Shown one piece after another: positions 43,955 to 53,863 of a DNA stretch of 60,552 bases (positions are counted from its first letter, which is position 1; each line of letters opens with the position of its first letter). This DNA is from an uncultured Opitutaceae bacterium (GTDB taxonomy: Bacteria > Verrucomicrobiota > Verrucomicrobiia > Opitutales > Opitutaceae): the NCBI GenBank assembly GCA_903952145.1, contig CAJBES010000222.1, forward strand, positions 1-60,552, read 5' to 3'. The notes under the pieces were generated by a model. It saw only the letters and a list, made by a program, of their open reading frames with translations, searched no databases and was not told where the DNA came from. Position numbers and translations under genes: made by a program.

Positions 43955-46482
43955 GTTTCCTGGCGGAGAATCACCAGGGGCGGATGGTCGGTCACCCCGC
44001 GGTTCGAAAGCAAGCCCGTGAGCAGCGTGACCACCGCGACCGCCAGCACCGCCAGTGCCAGGGTGCCAACCGGCATGGCCGCAGAGGTCTTAAAGACAAA
44101 CTTCGCCAGCAGCAGGTTGGCCGAGACGGCAAGCAGGCAGCCGACCAGCGCCGCCAACACGCCGAGGATCGCGTATTCCACCAATTGGATCTGCGTCAGC
44201 TGGCGGCGCGTGGCACCCAAGGTCCTGAGCAGCACGGTCTCCCGGATACGCTGGTAGCGGCCGGTCAGCACTGCGCCCGCGAGCACGATGACCCCGGTCG
44301 CGACCGTGAAAAGCGTCATGAATTGCACCACCAGGGCCACCTTGGAAAAAACCGCGTCAAAGGTCTGCAGCAGGAGCGTCAGATCGATGGCCGAGACGTT
44401 CGGAAACTCCCGCACGACCGCCTGTTGCAGCCGGGCTGAGTCCGCCGGCGTGACCGCGCGCAGTGCCACGACAAAGAATTTTGGTGCGGCCTCCAGCACG
44501 CCCTCGGGGAAGACTATGAAAAAGTTGGGTTGCATCCGCTGCCAGTCCACCTTGCGCACGCTGCCGACCCGGGTCATGAGCGGCACGCCCTGCACATCAA
44601 ACTCCATCACGTCGCCCACCTTCAGGCGCATATCGCGGGCCAGCCTCTCTTCGATCGAGATGGGGATCACCGCCGCACCCTCCCGGACGCGGCCCGTGAA
44701 CTTGCCATCAATGAGCGTCTCGGTGTCAGCGAGTCCGTTGCGGTAGGTGGAGCGGTATTCACGGCGCAGTGTCCAGCCCGGGGTGCGCATCGATTTGTCC
44801 TTCAGCAGTTCCTCGACACTGCGGCCGTTCAGTGAGCGGATACGCATGGTGATAATGGGCGCCTGCTGCCGCGCCGTGACGCCCGCGCCATTCAGCAGCC
44901 GATTCAGCGGCTCGATCTGATCGTCCTGAATGTCAAAAAACAGGAGGTTCGGTCGTCCGTTGCCGCCGGTGCCCTGGATTTGGTCAAGCAGTGTCGTGCG
45001 CGTGAGGTAGAGCGTCAGGATGAGAAACGTGCCCAGCCCCAGCGCGAGCAGGAGCAGGACCGTGCGGTTGTTCGGCCGGTAAAGATTGGCGACGCCCTGC
45101 CGCACCACGTAGGGCAACCGGCGCGGAAACCACCGGCGCGCCGCCCAGGCCACGAACTGCGCCAGCCCGGCCAAGACTCCGAACCCCACGCCCAGCGCAC
45201 CGGCAAAGCCCAACCCCAGTGACAGGCTGCGCGTTTGCCAGACTGCGAAGCCGACAATGGCACCCACGATCAGCACCCCGAGCGTCACGCGCCACGGGTC
45301 CGTCCCCGCCGGCCGCTCCGCAAACGCCGACCGCAGCGCCACCAGCGGAGAAACCCGCCGCACGGCCAGCAGCGGCAGCATGGTAAAGAGCAGACAGATG
45401 ACGAGGCCCGCGCCCATGCCGCGGGCCACCGCAGACCACGCCACAAAAAAATTCACCTCGAACGGCAGGAGCCCCGCGAGCAGGTGCGGCAGCGTCAGCT
45501 GCACCGCCACGCCGAGCGCGGCCCCGAGCATCGTGCCGAAGAGGCCCAGCCCGAGCCCCTGCACGAGATAGACCGCGAAGCTTTGCCGCGCACTCGCCCC
45601 CAGGCAGCGCAGCACCGCCACAGTGGTGATCTTCTGCCGGACATACACGTGGATGGCACTCGCGACCCCGATGGCGCCAAGGAACAGCGCCACAAAACCA
45701 ACCAGGCTCAGGAACGCATGCACGTTGTCCAAAATGCGCCCGAGGTCCTGCTTGCGCTCCGCCACCGTATCGTAGCCCAGCCGCTCGGTGGCGAATTTCT
45801 CCCGCATTGCGCGCTCGACCGCCGCCGGGTCCGTGGCCGGGGGCAGTTTGAGCGAAATCCGGTGGCGCACGAGGCTGCCCGGTCCCGCCAGCTCTGTGGC
45901 CGGCAACTGGGCCAGCGGAATGAACGCCCGGGGTGCAAGCTGCGTGATCGCGGTGGATTCGCCCGGAACCTTGAGCACCGCGCCCAGCACGGTGAACGAG
46001 ACCTTGCCCAGCCGCACCGTGTCGCCAACTTTCACGCCATACTGGTTGAGAAGTGTTTCCTCAAGAACGACCACCGGACCGCCGGACGCGAGCCGGGCGG
46101 ATGCATCCGCTGGTCGCGTGAGAAACTCCCCGTAGAACGGAAATTTGCCGTCAACCGCCCGCACCTGCACCAGTCGCGTGCGGCTCCCGCCGCCGGCGGG
46201 GAAAACGATCATCGAGGAAAAGGTCACTTCCCGCGCCTGTTCACCCGTGAGACCATTGACATGGGCCTGCACCGCGGGCGCAATCGCCTGCCGCGAAGTG
46301 ATGACCAGATCCGCCCCCAGCAACGCTTTGGCCTGGTCGTTGATCGCCTCGCGTAGATTGGCGCTGAAGGAGCCGATCGCCACCAGGGCGGCGATGCCGA
46401 GCACTACAGATAACGAAAACAGCGCCAGCCGGCGACGCGAGGCCCGCGAGTCCCGCCAAGCCATCTTTAGGATGAAATTCAT
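43951..46482 (-). CDS. ybbP: Large FtsX-type ABC permease, YbbP-like
   Basis: 843 residues, the size of YbbP rather than LolE/MacB. Helix 1 (about 20-42) is followed by a large periplasmic domain, three helices (about 265-370, FtsX 1), a linker with further helices (about 400-480), a second periplasmic domain, and three C-terminal helices (about 720-835, FtsX 2; ETVLLRTLGATRRQLTQIQ). With the ATPase upstream and divergent tesA, this is the same gene set as E. coli tesA/ybbA/ybbP, thought to export or extract a hydrophobic compound. Start and stop overlap its neighbours by 4 bases. Confidence 0.92.
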   Translation of the reverse strand: MNFILKMAWRDSRASRRRLALFSLSVVLGIAALVAIGSFSANLREAINDQAKALLGADLVITSRQAIAPAVQAHVNGLTGEQAREVTFSSMIVFPAGGGSRTRLVQVRAVDGKFPFYGEFLTRPADASARLASGGPVVVLEETLLNQYGVKVGDTVRLGKVSFTVLGAVLKVPGESTAITQLAPRAFIPLAQLPATELAGPGSLVRHRISLKLPPATDPAAVERAMREKFATERLGYDTVAERKQDLGRILDNVHAFLSLVGFVALFLGAIGVASAIHVYVRQKITTVAVLRCLGASARQSFAVYLVQGLGLGLFGTMLGAALGVAVQLTLPHLLAGLLPFEVNFFVAWSAVARGMGAGLVICLLFTMLPLLAVRRVSPLVALRSAFAERPAGTDPWRVTLGVLIVGAIVGFAVWQTRSLSLGLGFAGALGVGFGVLAGLAQFVAWAARRWFPRRLPYVVRQGVANLYRPNNRTVLLLLALGLGTFLILTLYLTRTTLLDQIQGTGGNGRPNLLFFDIQDDQIEPLNRLLNGAGVTARQQAPIITMRIRSLNGRSVEELLKDKSMRTPGWTLRREYRSTYRNGLADTETLIDGKFTGRVREGAAVIPISIEERLARDMRLKVGDVMEFDVQGVPLMTRVGSVRKVDWQRMQPNFFIVFPEGVLEAAPKFFVVALRAVTPADSARLQQAVVREFPNVSAIDLTLLLQTFDAVFSKVALVVQFMTLFTVATGVIVLAGAVLTGRYQRIRETVLLRTLGATRRQLTQIQLVEYAILGVLAALVGCLLAVSANLLLAKFVFKTSAAMPVGTLALAVLAVAVVTLLTGLLSNRGVTDHPPLVILRQET

Positions 46483-47171
46483 GACACGGCATCACTCACC
46501 ACCGCGCCGCCCCGCAGGCGGATGATGCGCTGGCAGCGATTTGCCAACTCGAGGTTGTGGGTGACGAGCACGAGCGTCGTGCCGTGCTCCCGGTTCAGGC
46601 CGAAGACCAGCTCGGCCATCGCCGCCGCCGTGTCGCCGTCGAGATTGCCGGTCGGTTCGTCACAAAAGAGCACCTTCGGTCCGTTCATGAACGCCCGCGC
46701 CAGCGCCACGCGCTGCTGCTCGCCCCCGGAAAGTTGCACAGGATAGTGGTCGCACCGCTCACCCAGCCCCACCCGCACCAGTAATTCGCGCGCATCGGCC
46801 TCGCGCCCCCCCTCCCCGCGCAACTCGACTGGTACCAGCACGTTTTCCAACGCAGTGAGTGTCGGGATCAGTTGAAAATTTTGGAACACGAAGCCGACAT
46901 GTGCATTGCGCACCCGGGCGCGGGCGTCCTCGTTCAGTGCGCCGAGATCCTCCCCCGCCAGTCTCACACTCCCGCTCGTCGCCGTATCCAGTCCGGCACA
47001 CAGGCCGAGCAGCGTCGTCTTGCCACTGCCACTGGGGCCGACAATGGCCAGGCTCGCCCCCGCCGGCAGGGTGAAACTTACCTCGTGCAACACGGTCAAT
47101 GCACCTACCCCGGAGGTTGACGCGTATATCTTGGTGAGCCGCTCGACTTTCAGCATTATGTCCTCAGTCAT
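46479..47171 (-). CDS. ybbA: ABC transporter ATP-binding protein, YbbA-like
   Basis: 230 residues. Walker A is VGPSGSGKTTLLG, the Q-loop is VFQNFQLIPTL, the signature is LSGGEQQRVALARAF, Walker B is [12 protein letters not shown], and the switch His is in LVLVTHNLEL. It powers the YbbP-like permease, whose ATG overlaps its stop codon by 4 bases. It is the first gene of the leftward operon and lies 65 bases from the divergent tesA start. ATG 47156 (MLKVERLT) is a possible alternative start. Confidence 0.94.
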   Translation of the reverse strand: MTEDIMLKVERLTKIYASTSGVGALTVLHEVSFTLPAGASLAIVGPSGSGKTTLLGLCAGLDTATSGSVRLAGEDLGALNEDARARVRNAHVGFVFQNFQLIPTLTALENVLVPVELRGEGGREADARELLVRVGLGERCDHYPVQLSGGEQQRVALARAFMNGPKVLFCDEPTGNLDGDTAAAMAELVFGLNREHGTTLVLVTHNLELANRCQRIIRLRGGAVVSDAVS

Positions 47172-47236
47172 GTTGCGAAGTGCTTACACAAATCACGAAA
47201 TTGCACGAACGCTAGTTTAAGCGGTCGATTTTCCCC

Positions 47237-47863
47237 ATGGGTGTCCGTCTGCTCCTTATATCCTGGGCTATTTCCCTCGGCCTCTCCGGCCTGCGGGCCG
47301 CCGAGCCGCGCACGGTCGTGTTTCTCGGCGACAGCATCACTGCCGGCTACGGCCTCGAAAACCCCGCAGCCGAGGCTTACCCGGCGCTGATTCAGGCAAA
47401 GATTAGCGCCACCGGCCTGCCTTACCGCGTGGTCAATGCCGGTGTCAGTGGCGACACCACCGCGGGAGGCCTGCGCCGGCTCGACTGGATTTTCCGTCAA
47501 CGTGTGGATGTCATTGTCATCGCACTCGGCGGCAACGACGGCCTGCGCGGCGTCAATCCCGGTGTCACACGCGACAACCTGCAGGCGATCATTGACCATG
47601 CCCGCCAGAAACAACCGGCCATCCGCATCGTGCTCGCGGGCATGCAGATGCCTGCCAATATGAGCGGAGAATTCATGCAAAATTTTCGGGATATTTTCCC
47701 GGAACTCGCAGCCAGGAACAGCGTGAGCCTCGTGCCATTCCTGCTTGAGGGCGTCGGCGCCGTGCCAGAGCTCAACCAGGCCGATCTCATCCATCCCACC
47801 GCGCGGGGGCAGTCAGTGATTGCCGCGACGGTCTGGAAATATCTGCAACCAGCGCTGCAATGA
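47237..47863 (+). CDS. tesA: SGNH-hydrolase, TesA-like thioesterase/lysophospholipase
   Basis: 208 residues with a signal peptide (about 1-21). Block I FLGDSITAGYG carries the nucleophilic Ser, with Gly in the VSGDTT block. Block III is LGGNDGLRG (oxyanion Asn), and the C-terminal Asp-His dyad is DLIHPTARGQ. It is a periplasmic esterase, arylesterase or acyl-CoA thioesterase. It is divergent from ybbA, as in Proteobacteria, which strengthens the assignment of the whole cluster. Confidence 0.93.
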   Translation: MGVRLLLISWAISLGLSGLRAAEPRTVVFLGDSITAGYGLENPAAEAYPALIQAKISATGLPYRVVNAGVSGDTTAGGLRRLDWIFRQRVDVIVIALGGNDGLRGVNPGVTRDNLQAIIDHARQKQPAIRIVLAGMQMPANMSGEFMQNFRDIFPELAARNSVSLVPFLLEGVGAVPELNQADLIHPTARGQSVIAATVWKYLQPALQ

Positions 47864-48057
47864 TCCCCATCATCTGCTGACGCCTGGCCGCTCCTTGGTC
47901 TGCACCCTCTGCCCGGCGCACCGCACCGGTCTGTTGGATAATGCTTCTTTGCAAGTCTCTGCGCTCTGGGGGCCGAGAACCTCAGCCGCGCCTCGCTGAT
48001 TGCCATTTGCTTACATTAAAGGCTTGTGACCCATTGGTCGCCCATTAGATTTCAAGT

Positions 48058-51000
48058 ATGAACCAGCGCATTCCCCTTATGGCGGTTTGGATCAGTTTAC
48101 TCCTGCTGGCCGGAACACCCCTTCGTTCGGTTTCGACCGAGGGCAATACAGTCTACACTTGGACCGGCAAAGGTGCCGACAACAACTGGTTTAACGACGC
48201 GAATTGGGACGTCACTCCCGCCCCGAATAATTACACTACCGCCAACGTGGTTTTTGGCGACTCGTTCAAGAACTACATCCGTTTGTATGATAACACCCAC
48301 TGGTCAGGGGTCGCTGTCTATGGCCTGAACATTGCCGGCAATAACCGCCCGTATTATTTTGACGCGAACGGTGACGGTTACCTGACGATGAGCATCGGCG
48401 CAGGCGGCATCAACTACAGTCCGGCTCAGCAGGTGCGCTCCGTCATCGCGGCCGATTTCGAATTCACGGACGACCAGACGTGGGACATCGCCAGCGGCAT
48501 CTTGGTTCTCAAAGGTGAAATATATGATGGTGACGGCGGTTACACCTTCACCAAAACCGGCGCCGGCACTCTGGTCTTTGGCGACTCTGACAATGAATTC
48601 GACTACGCCGATATTCACCTCAACAATGGTCGGCTGGTCCTAAGCTCCTCTACATACAATTACTATGGGCCGCTGGGATCTGCCTCCTTGACCATCGGAC
48701 CCGCCACCGAGGGCAATAATCCCATCCTCGTCGCGAGCGACAGCAACTACGGCGGCACGGTGACGCTCGACAATGATCTCACCCTCAACGGTGCCCTCAC
48801 AACCGAGAACCAAACAGAACTGCTTCTAGCCGGTCCGGTCACCCTCAATGAGGACACGGTAGTGCAGATCAAGGGCCGTCCACTTTTCATCGAAGGCAGC
48901 ATCACTGAGGCGACGGTCAGCAAAAAACTAACCATCAATTCCGCCGGCGCGGTCGTTCTGTCCGGCTCCAACGGTTACACCGGCGGCACCAATGTAGCCA
49001 AGGGCGTCCTGGTCTTTGTTAATGCTGCTTCGGTGCCGGGCACCGGCTCGCTCAGCGCCGCCAGCTTAGGCTATATCGGTCGTATGTTTGATCCCAGCGG
49101 CGCCACCATGCCCCTTGCCACCTACCTCGACAAATTCGACAAACCCAACACCAGCGGCACCGTCGGCTTTGATACCGATCCTGAGCCGCTGCTCCCCGCC
49201 AACGCGTTCAACAATTTCTCCGAAGCTATTATCCTCACCGGGTTTGCCTCAGACGCCCGGCTCGGCTCCGCCACCCAGGCCATCCTGACCGGCACCATCA
49301 CCCCACAGGGCACCGACTACCGCTTCGGCGGCGGCGGCGGGCTGCTGATCGTTTCGAGCCAGTTGACCGGCTCGCGTGCTGTCATCGCCGATTCTCCGGT
49401 CGAAGCCCCGCTCACCGTCGGGCTCGGTTCCCTGCAATGGAACAGTGGCACCTCCGCCTTTGACCCGGTCAGTCACCTGGGCAACAACTTTACGGGCGGC
49501 GTGGTAGCCCTTTATTCGGCCGTTATCTTTGGCCCTGGCGCCATGCCCGCCACCGGCGATTTCACCCTGCAGACCGGCGGCTACATCGGCAACGGACAGA
49601 CTGATCTGCTCAATGTGGTTCCATCAAACCGTGACATCCTCACTGGGGTGAGCAGTTTCCTCACGAAGTTTCCCACCACCACTGACCGCGGCATGATCGG
49701 CTTCGATTATTTCGGCGACGGCACGGCTAGGGTCACGAGCGACATCGACCTCACGCGATTCACGAACGGCAGCGTCTATCTCGGCACCGCCACAGAGGCC
49801 ATTCTCAGCGGGACGATCACGCCCCAGGGCAGCACCTACCGCTTCGGGGCTTACAAGGGCGGGTCCTTGGAAGTGGCCAGCACTCTCAGCGGCGCCCGCA
49901 ACGTCATCATCGGCGACCCCACCAGCCCCGCCACCTTCGGCGACTACTCCCAGCAGGAATACTCCAAAGTCGCGCTCACCGGCAACAACAGCACCCTGAC
50001 CGGCCCCATCATGCTCTACGGCGGCCAGCTCCTGGTCGGGCAGCATGCTACCGATGGCACCGTCGGCACCACCCCCACCACGGCCTTGGGTTGGAACACC
50101 ACTACCGGCACTGGCGGCACCCTCGTGGTCGCGGGCATGACACTCCCGGCCGAATGGCAGGGCACCGAGGACGAACCGCCGGCCCCGCGGCTCGGCGCCA
50201 CCGCCAGCGGCCTGATCATTCCCAACAACATTACCCTTAACACCGAGCTGAATGTCGGCGGCGACAACAGCTTCGCCTTCACCGGCATCATCTCCGGCAC
50301 CGGCGAACTCTACGTCGGGGAGGACAGCGTCGGCGGTTTCACCCTCGGTCTCAACGGCAACAACACCTTCAGCGGCGGCGTGTATGTCGCCCAAGGCGCC
50401 ATCATCAACGCCGGCAGCAACACCGCCTTGGGCACCGGCCCGGTCGGATTCGGTTATTCCGGCGGCCGGGTCAATTTCCTGACGGCCGCCCCGATCATCG
50501 GCAGCCTCATGACCAAGGACGATGACGACTATGCCGACCTTTATGCCACACAAAACAACACCGTTCTGACGATCAACCAATCAATTGACGGCACATTCCA
50601 AGGTGCGTTTCGATCGAGCGCTACTTTTCCCTACGATAATCTCCGTGTGATCAAGAACGGCACCGGCACCCTGCGGCTCGACAATGGCAGCCTTGCCTTT
50701 GAGAACGGCACGACCGAAATCTTGCTCGATGGTTCCAAAGTCGCCCTAGAGGTCAAACAGGGCACGCTGATAATCGGATCCGATTTCTCTACCGATAATA
50801 CCTTGCCCGCGATTTTCTGGGTCAACGGCGGCACGCTCGCCGTCGATGGTGGCAATAACATCAACAATCCGATCGTTCTCGGCGCCAACGCCCGGCTCGC
50901 CGGCACGGGCTCCTTTACTTCGGATGTCTCCATCGGTTCCGGCGCCGTCCTGTCACCCGGTCTGGCCGGCCAAGGAGAGATTGGTACCCTGCAATTTAGC

Positions 51001-51483
51001 CATCTCGAGCTGAACGGCGGCGGCACTTTGGAATGGCAAGTCCAGAACCCCGCCCCGGATGGCCAGGCTGGCCGTGATCTGGTCAGAATTTACAGCGAAG
51101 AGTCCTATACTCTCGTCATCAATGCCACGGCCGAAAGCCCCTTCACGGTGAAGATCATTTCCCTCAGTCTCGCGGGCGTTGCCGGGGAACTAAGCGGTTT
51201 TGATCCGAGCCAGCCCTACACTTGGACACTCTTTGACTATGATTATATGTCAGGCGGTTTCGACCCCGCCAAATTTTCCATCGATGCCTCGGGCTTTGCC
51301 AACAGTCTGGCTTTCGATGAGCGCGGCAATGGTTTCTTCAGCCTGAGCCTCTACAGTTCGAGTGAATACAACAACCAGGTGTTGCTGAACTTCACGCCGG
51401 TCCCCGAACCTTCCACCTACGCCTTGCTGGCGCTTGGCCTGGGTCTGATCGGCTGGTCCGTCTGGCGCCGCCGCCAGCAGTAA
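48058..51483 (+). CDS. PEP-CTERM protein with autotransporter-type beta-strand repeats
   Basis: 1141 residues: signal peptide (about 1-26), a long beta-helix-like body rich in Gly/Thr/Asn with autotransporter-associated repeats (TKTGAGTLVFGDSDN; LSGSNGYTGGTNVAKGVLVF; LGLNGNNTFSGGVYVAQGAI), and a C-terminal sorting signal (VPEPSTYALLALGLGLIGW, then RRRQQ). The PEP-CTERM signal routes proteins to exosortase for surface attachment; no exosortase gene is in the window. Two related blocks (about residues 304-450 and 475-630) share the GTITPQGxxYRFG pattern. It is probably a surface or matrix protein; its biological role is unknown. It appears monocistronic. Confidence 0.88.
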   Translation: MNQRIPLMAVWISLLLLAGTPLRSVSTEGNTVYTWTGKGADNNWFNDANWDVTPAPNNYTTANVVFGDSFKNYIRLYDNTHWSGVAVYGLNIAGNNRPYYFDANGDGYLTMSIGAGGINYSPAQQVRSVIAADFEFTDDQTWDIASGILVLKGEIYDGDGGYTFTKTGAGTLVFGDSDNEFDYADIHLNNGRLVLSSSTYNYYGPLGSASLTIGPATEGNNPILVASDSNYGGTVTLDNDLTLNGALTTENQTELLLAGPVTLNEDTVVQIKGRPLFIEGSITEATVSKKLTINSAGAVVLSGSNGYTGGTNVAKGVLVFVNAASVPGTGSLSAASLGYIGRMFDPSGATMPLATYLDKFDKPNTSGTVGFDTDPEPLLPANAFNNFSEAIILTGFASDARLGSATQAILTGTITPQGTDYRFGGGGGLLIVSSQLTGSRAVIADSPVEAPLTVGLGSLQWNSGTSAFDPVSHLGNNFTGGVVALYSAVIFGPGAMPATGDFTLQTGGYIGNGQTDLLNVVPSNRDILTGVSSFLTKFPTTTDRGMIGFDYFGDGTARVTSDIDLTRFTNGSVYLGTATEAILSGTITPQGSTYRFGAYKGGSLEVASTLSGARNVIIGDPTSPATFGDYSQQEYSKVALTGNNSTLTGPIMLYGGQLLVGQHATDGTVGTTPTTALGWNTTTGTGGTLVVAGMTLPAEWQGTEDEPPAPRLGATASGLIIPNNITLNTELNVGGDNSFAFTGIISGTGELYVGEDSVGGFTLGLNGNNTFSGGVYVAQGAIINAGSNTALGTGPVGFGYSGGRVNFLTAAPIIGSLMTKDDDDYADLYATQNNTVLTINQSIDGTFQGAFRSSATFPYDNLRVIKNGTGTLRLDNGSLAFENGTTEILLDGSKVALEVKQGTLIIGSDFSTDNTLPAIFWVNGGTLAVDGGNNINNPIVLGANARLAGTGSFTSDVSIGSGAVLSPGLAGQGEIGTLQFSHLELNGGGTLEWQVQNPAPDGQAGRDLVRIYSEESYTLVINATAESPFTVKIISLSLAGVAGELSGFDPSQPYTWTLFDYDYMSGGFDPAKFSIDASGFANSLAFDERGNGFFSLSLYSSSEYNNQVLLNFTPVPEPSTYALLALGLGLIGWSVWRRRQQ

Positions 51484-51509
51484 TCAATCTCCGCCTTGCC
51501 GGTGTGGCT

Positions 51510-53855
51510 CTAGCGAAGCCGGGCCGCTTGGTCGACCAAGGTGAGAAACTCGCTGCGGTAGCCGCCGGCATCGTCCTCCAACCCGGCCAGGGCCCAGGCG
51601 GTCACGTCACCGCAGGTCGTCGTGCCCTTGTACTCAGAGTCGCGCAACAGCATCCCAAAGCCGGCCACGGCGGCGGCGAACTTAAAGTCCGCGCTCGCCC
51701 CGGCAAAGCTCGCGCCGCGGTCCTTGAGCGGAAACTCCTGTTTCCGGCTCAACTCGCCCGCGGGGTCCTTGTAGCGCACTTTAACCGTCAGCATCTCGCC
51801 CCGGCCGGCTCCCTGCTCCCGGCTCCCCGCTGCCTGCTCAGTCCGCTGATACTTGAGTGCATCCACACTGCCGGCCGATTCCGGGCACGTCACTCCCATC
51901 GGCACAATTTCATAGATCGCCGTGACGGTGTGCCCCGCGCCGATCTCGCCCGCATCGATGGCATCATTGTTGAAATCCTCTTTCTTCAGCATCCGGTTCT
52001 CGTAGCCGATGAGCCGGTAGGCCTGCACTTCGGCCGGGTTGAACTCAACCTGGATCTTCACGTCCTTGGCGATGGTCACAAGCGTGCCGTTCACCTGCTC
52101 GACGAGCAGTTTCTCCGCCTCGCGCCGCGAATCGATGTAGCCGTAGTGGCCGTTGCCCTTGTCGGCGAGTTGCTCGAGCGTTGCGTCCTTGTAGTTGCCC
52201 ATGCCAAAGCCGAGCACCGTGAGGAATACCCCCGACTTCGCCTTCTCACCGATGAGTCGCGTGAGCTCACCCTCGCTGGTTGTGCCGACATTGAAGTCGC
52301 CGTCCGTGCAAAGGATCACGCGGTTGACGCCGCCCGTCACAAAATTCGCCTTCGTAATATCGTAGGCGAGCTGGATGCCCACCGCGCCGTTGGTCGAACC
52401 GCCCGGCCTCAGTTCATCCAGCACCGCCATGATTTCAGCCGACCGCCGCACCGGCGTCGAAGGCAGTGCCAAGCCTGAATGGCCGGCATAGGTGACGATC
52501 GCCACGCGGTCATCCGCGCGCAGCTTGCCGATGAGCAACCGCAGCGACTCCTTCACCAACGGCAGCTTGTTCGGCTGGTTCATGGAGCCGGACACATCGA
52601 GCAGGAACACGAGGTTGGCGGCCGGTCGCGCCGCGACCGAAACTTCCCGTCCCTTGAGCCCGATCCGCACCAGCCGGTGCCCCGGGGCCCACGGCGCCTC
52701 CGCCACTTCCAGCGCAGCAGCAAAGGGCGCCCCGCCCGTCGGCGCCGCGTAGTGATAGGGGAAATAATTAACCAGTTCCTCGATCCGCACCGCATCCACT
52801 GGCGGCCGCTGACCCTGGTTGAGGAAACGCCGCACGTTCGCATAACTCGCCGTGTCCACATCGATGGAAAACGTGGAGAGCGGGTTTTGGGTCACGTCCA
52901 GAAAGCCATTTTCCCGCTGATAGGCATAAGCTTCCGTGCGCATCTCCGGCTCCGCCGCGAACGCCAATTGCCTCGCCGCGGCTTCGCCATTTGCACGTGC
53001 AGCATCCCAGATTCCCTTGGCCATTTTCATTTTCCCAGCTTGGACCTCGGCCGGTTGTGAGGACTGCCCAAGCACTGCAACTTGCCCTATCTCCATACCT
53101 ATTTTCGTGGCGGTTGCGGAGTTGGCTTTCAGGTAGCTAAAGTCTTTTTCCCCCCGGACCGCAAAAGGAGCAAGTGCTACCACGCCTTCTTCGGTCATGG
53201 CACCACCAAGGGGGGCAGCAGCCGCACTTTCCTTGGTGGGCACCGCAGCACCCAAGGGAACCTGCTGCACGGCCATCCGCCCGGCAACCCGGTGCTCCGC
53301 CACGGCATCCGCCGCAGAAATCTGCATCTGGCCGGCCACGCTCACCATCGCGGGCGCAACCTGGGCCGGCGCCCCTGCCCGCATGAGCCCGGCACTGCCG
53401 TTTGCGTCCCTTGCCTGCATCGGTTCTGCAGCTGCGACTGGCGAAGGGGCCTGCACCATGGCTTTCTGGTCGGTCGACGCTCCCGCGGATAATATTCCCT
53501 CTGCATGCTTCTTCAGCTTTGCCTGCTCGGTTACCTTCGGCTCGTGTAACACCACCAGCACCGTGAGGCACGCGGCCGCCAGTGTCCCCACCGCGTAGTA
53601 AAATTTCGGAAAATGCAGCAGGCGGCCAAGACTCCGCCGCCGGGGCCGGGCCGGCAGGGCAACCTCTGGCATTGTCTCTCCGGCCAACGCCTGTTCAATC
53701 TGCGTCCCCATGGTGCGAATCGCCTCCACCATGGTGCGCGCCGCGGGGTCGTCGCGCAGCCGGGCCTCGACCTCGGCCCGCTCAACTGCGTCGAGTTCAC
53801 CCAGTGCGTAGGCGGTGAGTTTCGGATCATCGGGGGTGAAATGCGGTGCGTTCAT
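51510..53855 (-). CDS. VWA-domain protein with anti-sigma-like N-terminus (YfbK/DUF3520 family)
   Basis: 781 residues. The first ~60 (KLTAYALGELDAVERAEVEARLRDD) look like the cytoplasmic part of anti-sigma factors, and one membrane helix follows (about 84-103). An Ala-rich periplasmic linker precedes a von Willebrand N-terminal domain (about 310-390) and the VWA domain (about 405-590; metal-site NLVFLLDVSGSMN and the second site DGDFNVG). DUF3520 closes the protein. It lies directly downstream of an ECF sigma gene, 8 bases away, so it is likely both the anti-sigma factor and a metal-dependent adhesion-type sensor (inference). Confidence 0.88.
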   Translation of the reverse strand: MNAPHFTPDDPKLTAYALGELDAVERAEVEARLRDDPAARTMVEAIRTMGTQIEQALAGETMPEVALPARPRRRSLGRLLHFPKFYYAVGTLAAACLTVLVVLHEPKVTEQAKLKKHAEGILSAGASTDQKAMVQAPSPVAAAEPMQARDANGSAGLMRAGAPAQVAPAMVSVAGQMQISAADAVAEHRVAGRMAVQQVPLGAAVPTKESAAAAPLGGAMTEEGVVALAPFAVRGEKDFSYLKANSATATKIGMEIGQVAVLGQSSQPAEVQAGKMKMAKGIWDAARANGEAAARQLAFAAEPEMRTEAYAYQRENGFLDVTQNPLSTFSIDVDTASYANVRRFLNQGQRPPVDAVRIEELVNYFPYHYAAPTGGAPFAAALEVAEAPWAPGHRLVRIGLKGREVSVAARPAANLVFLLDVSGSMNQPNKLPLVKESLRLLIGKLRADDRVAIVTYAGHSGLALPSTPVRRSAEIMAVLDELRPGGSTNGAVGIQLAYDITKANFVTGGVNRVILCTDGDFNVGTTSEGELTRLIGEKAKSGVFLTVLGFGMGNYKDATLEQLADKGNGHYGYIDSRREAEKLLVEQVNGTLVTIAKDVKIQVEFNPAEVQAYRLIGYENRMLKKEDFNNDAIDAGEIGAGHTVTAIYEIVPMGVTCPESAGSVDALKYQRTEQAAGSREQGAGRGEMLTVKVRYKDPAGELSRKQEFPLKDRGASFAGASADFKFAAAVAGFGMLLRDSEYKGTTTCGDVTAWALAGLEDDAGGYRSEFLTLVDQAARLR

Positions 53856-53863
53856 GGGTGTCC

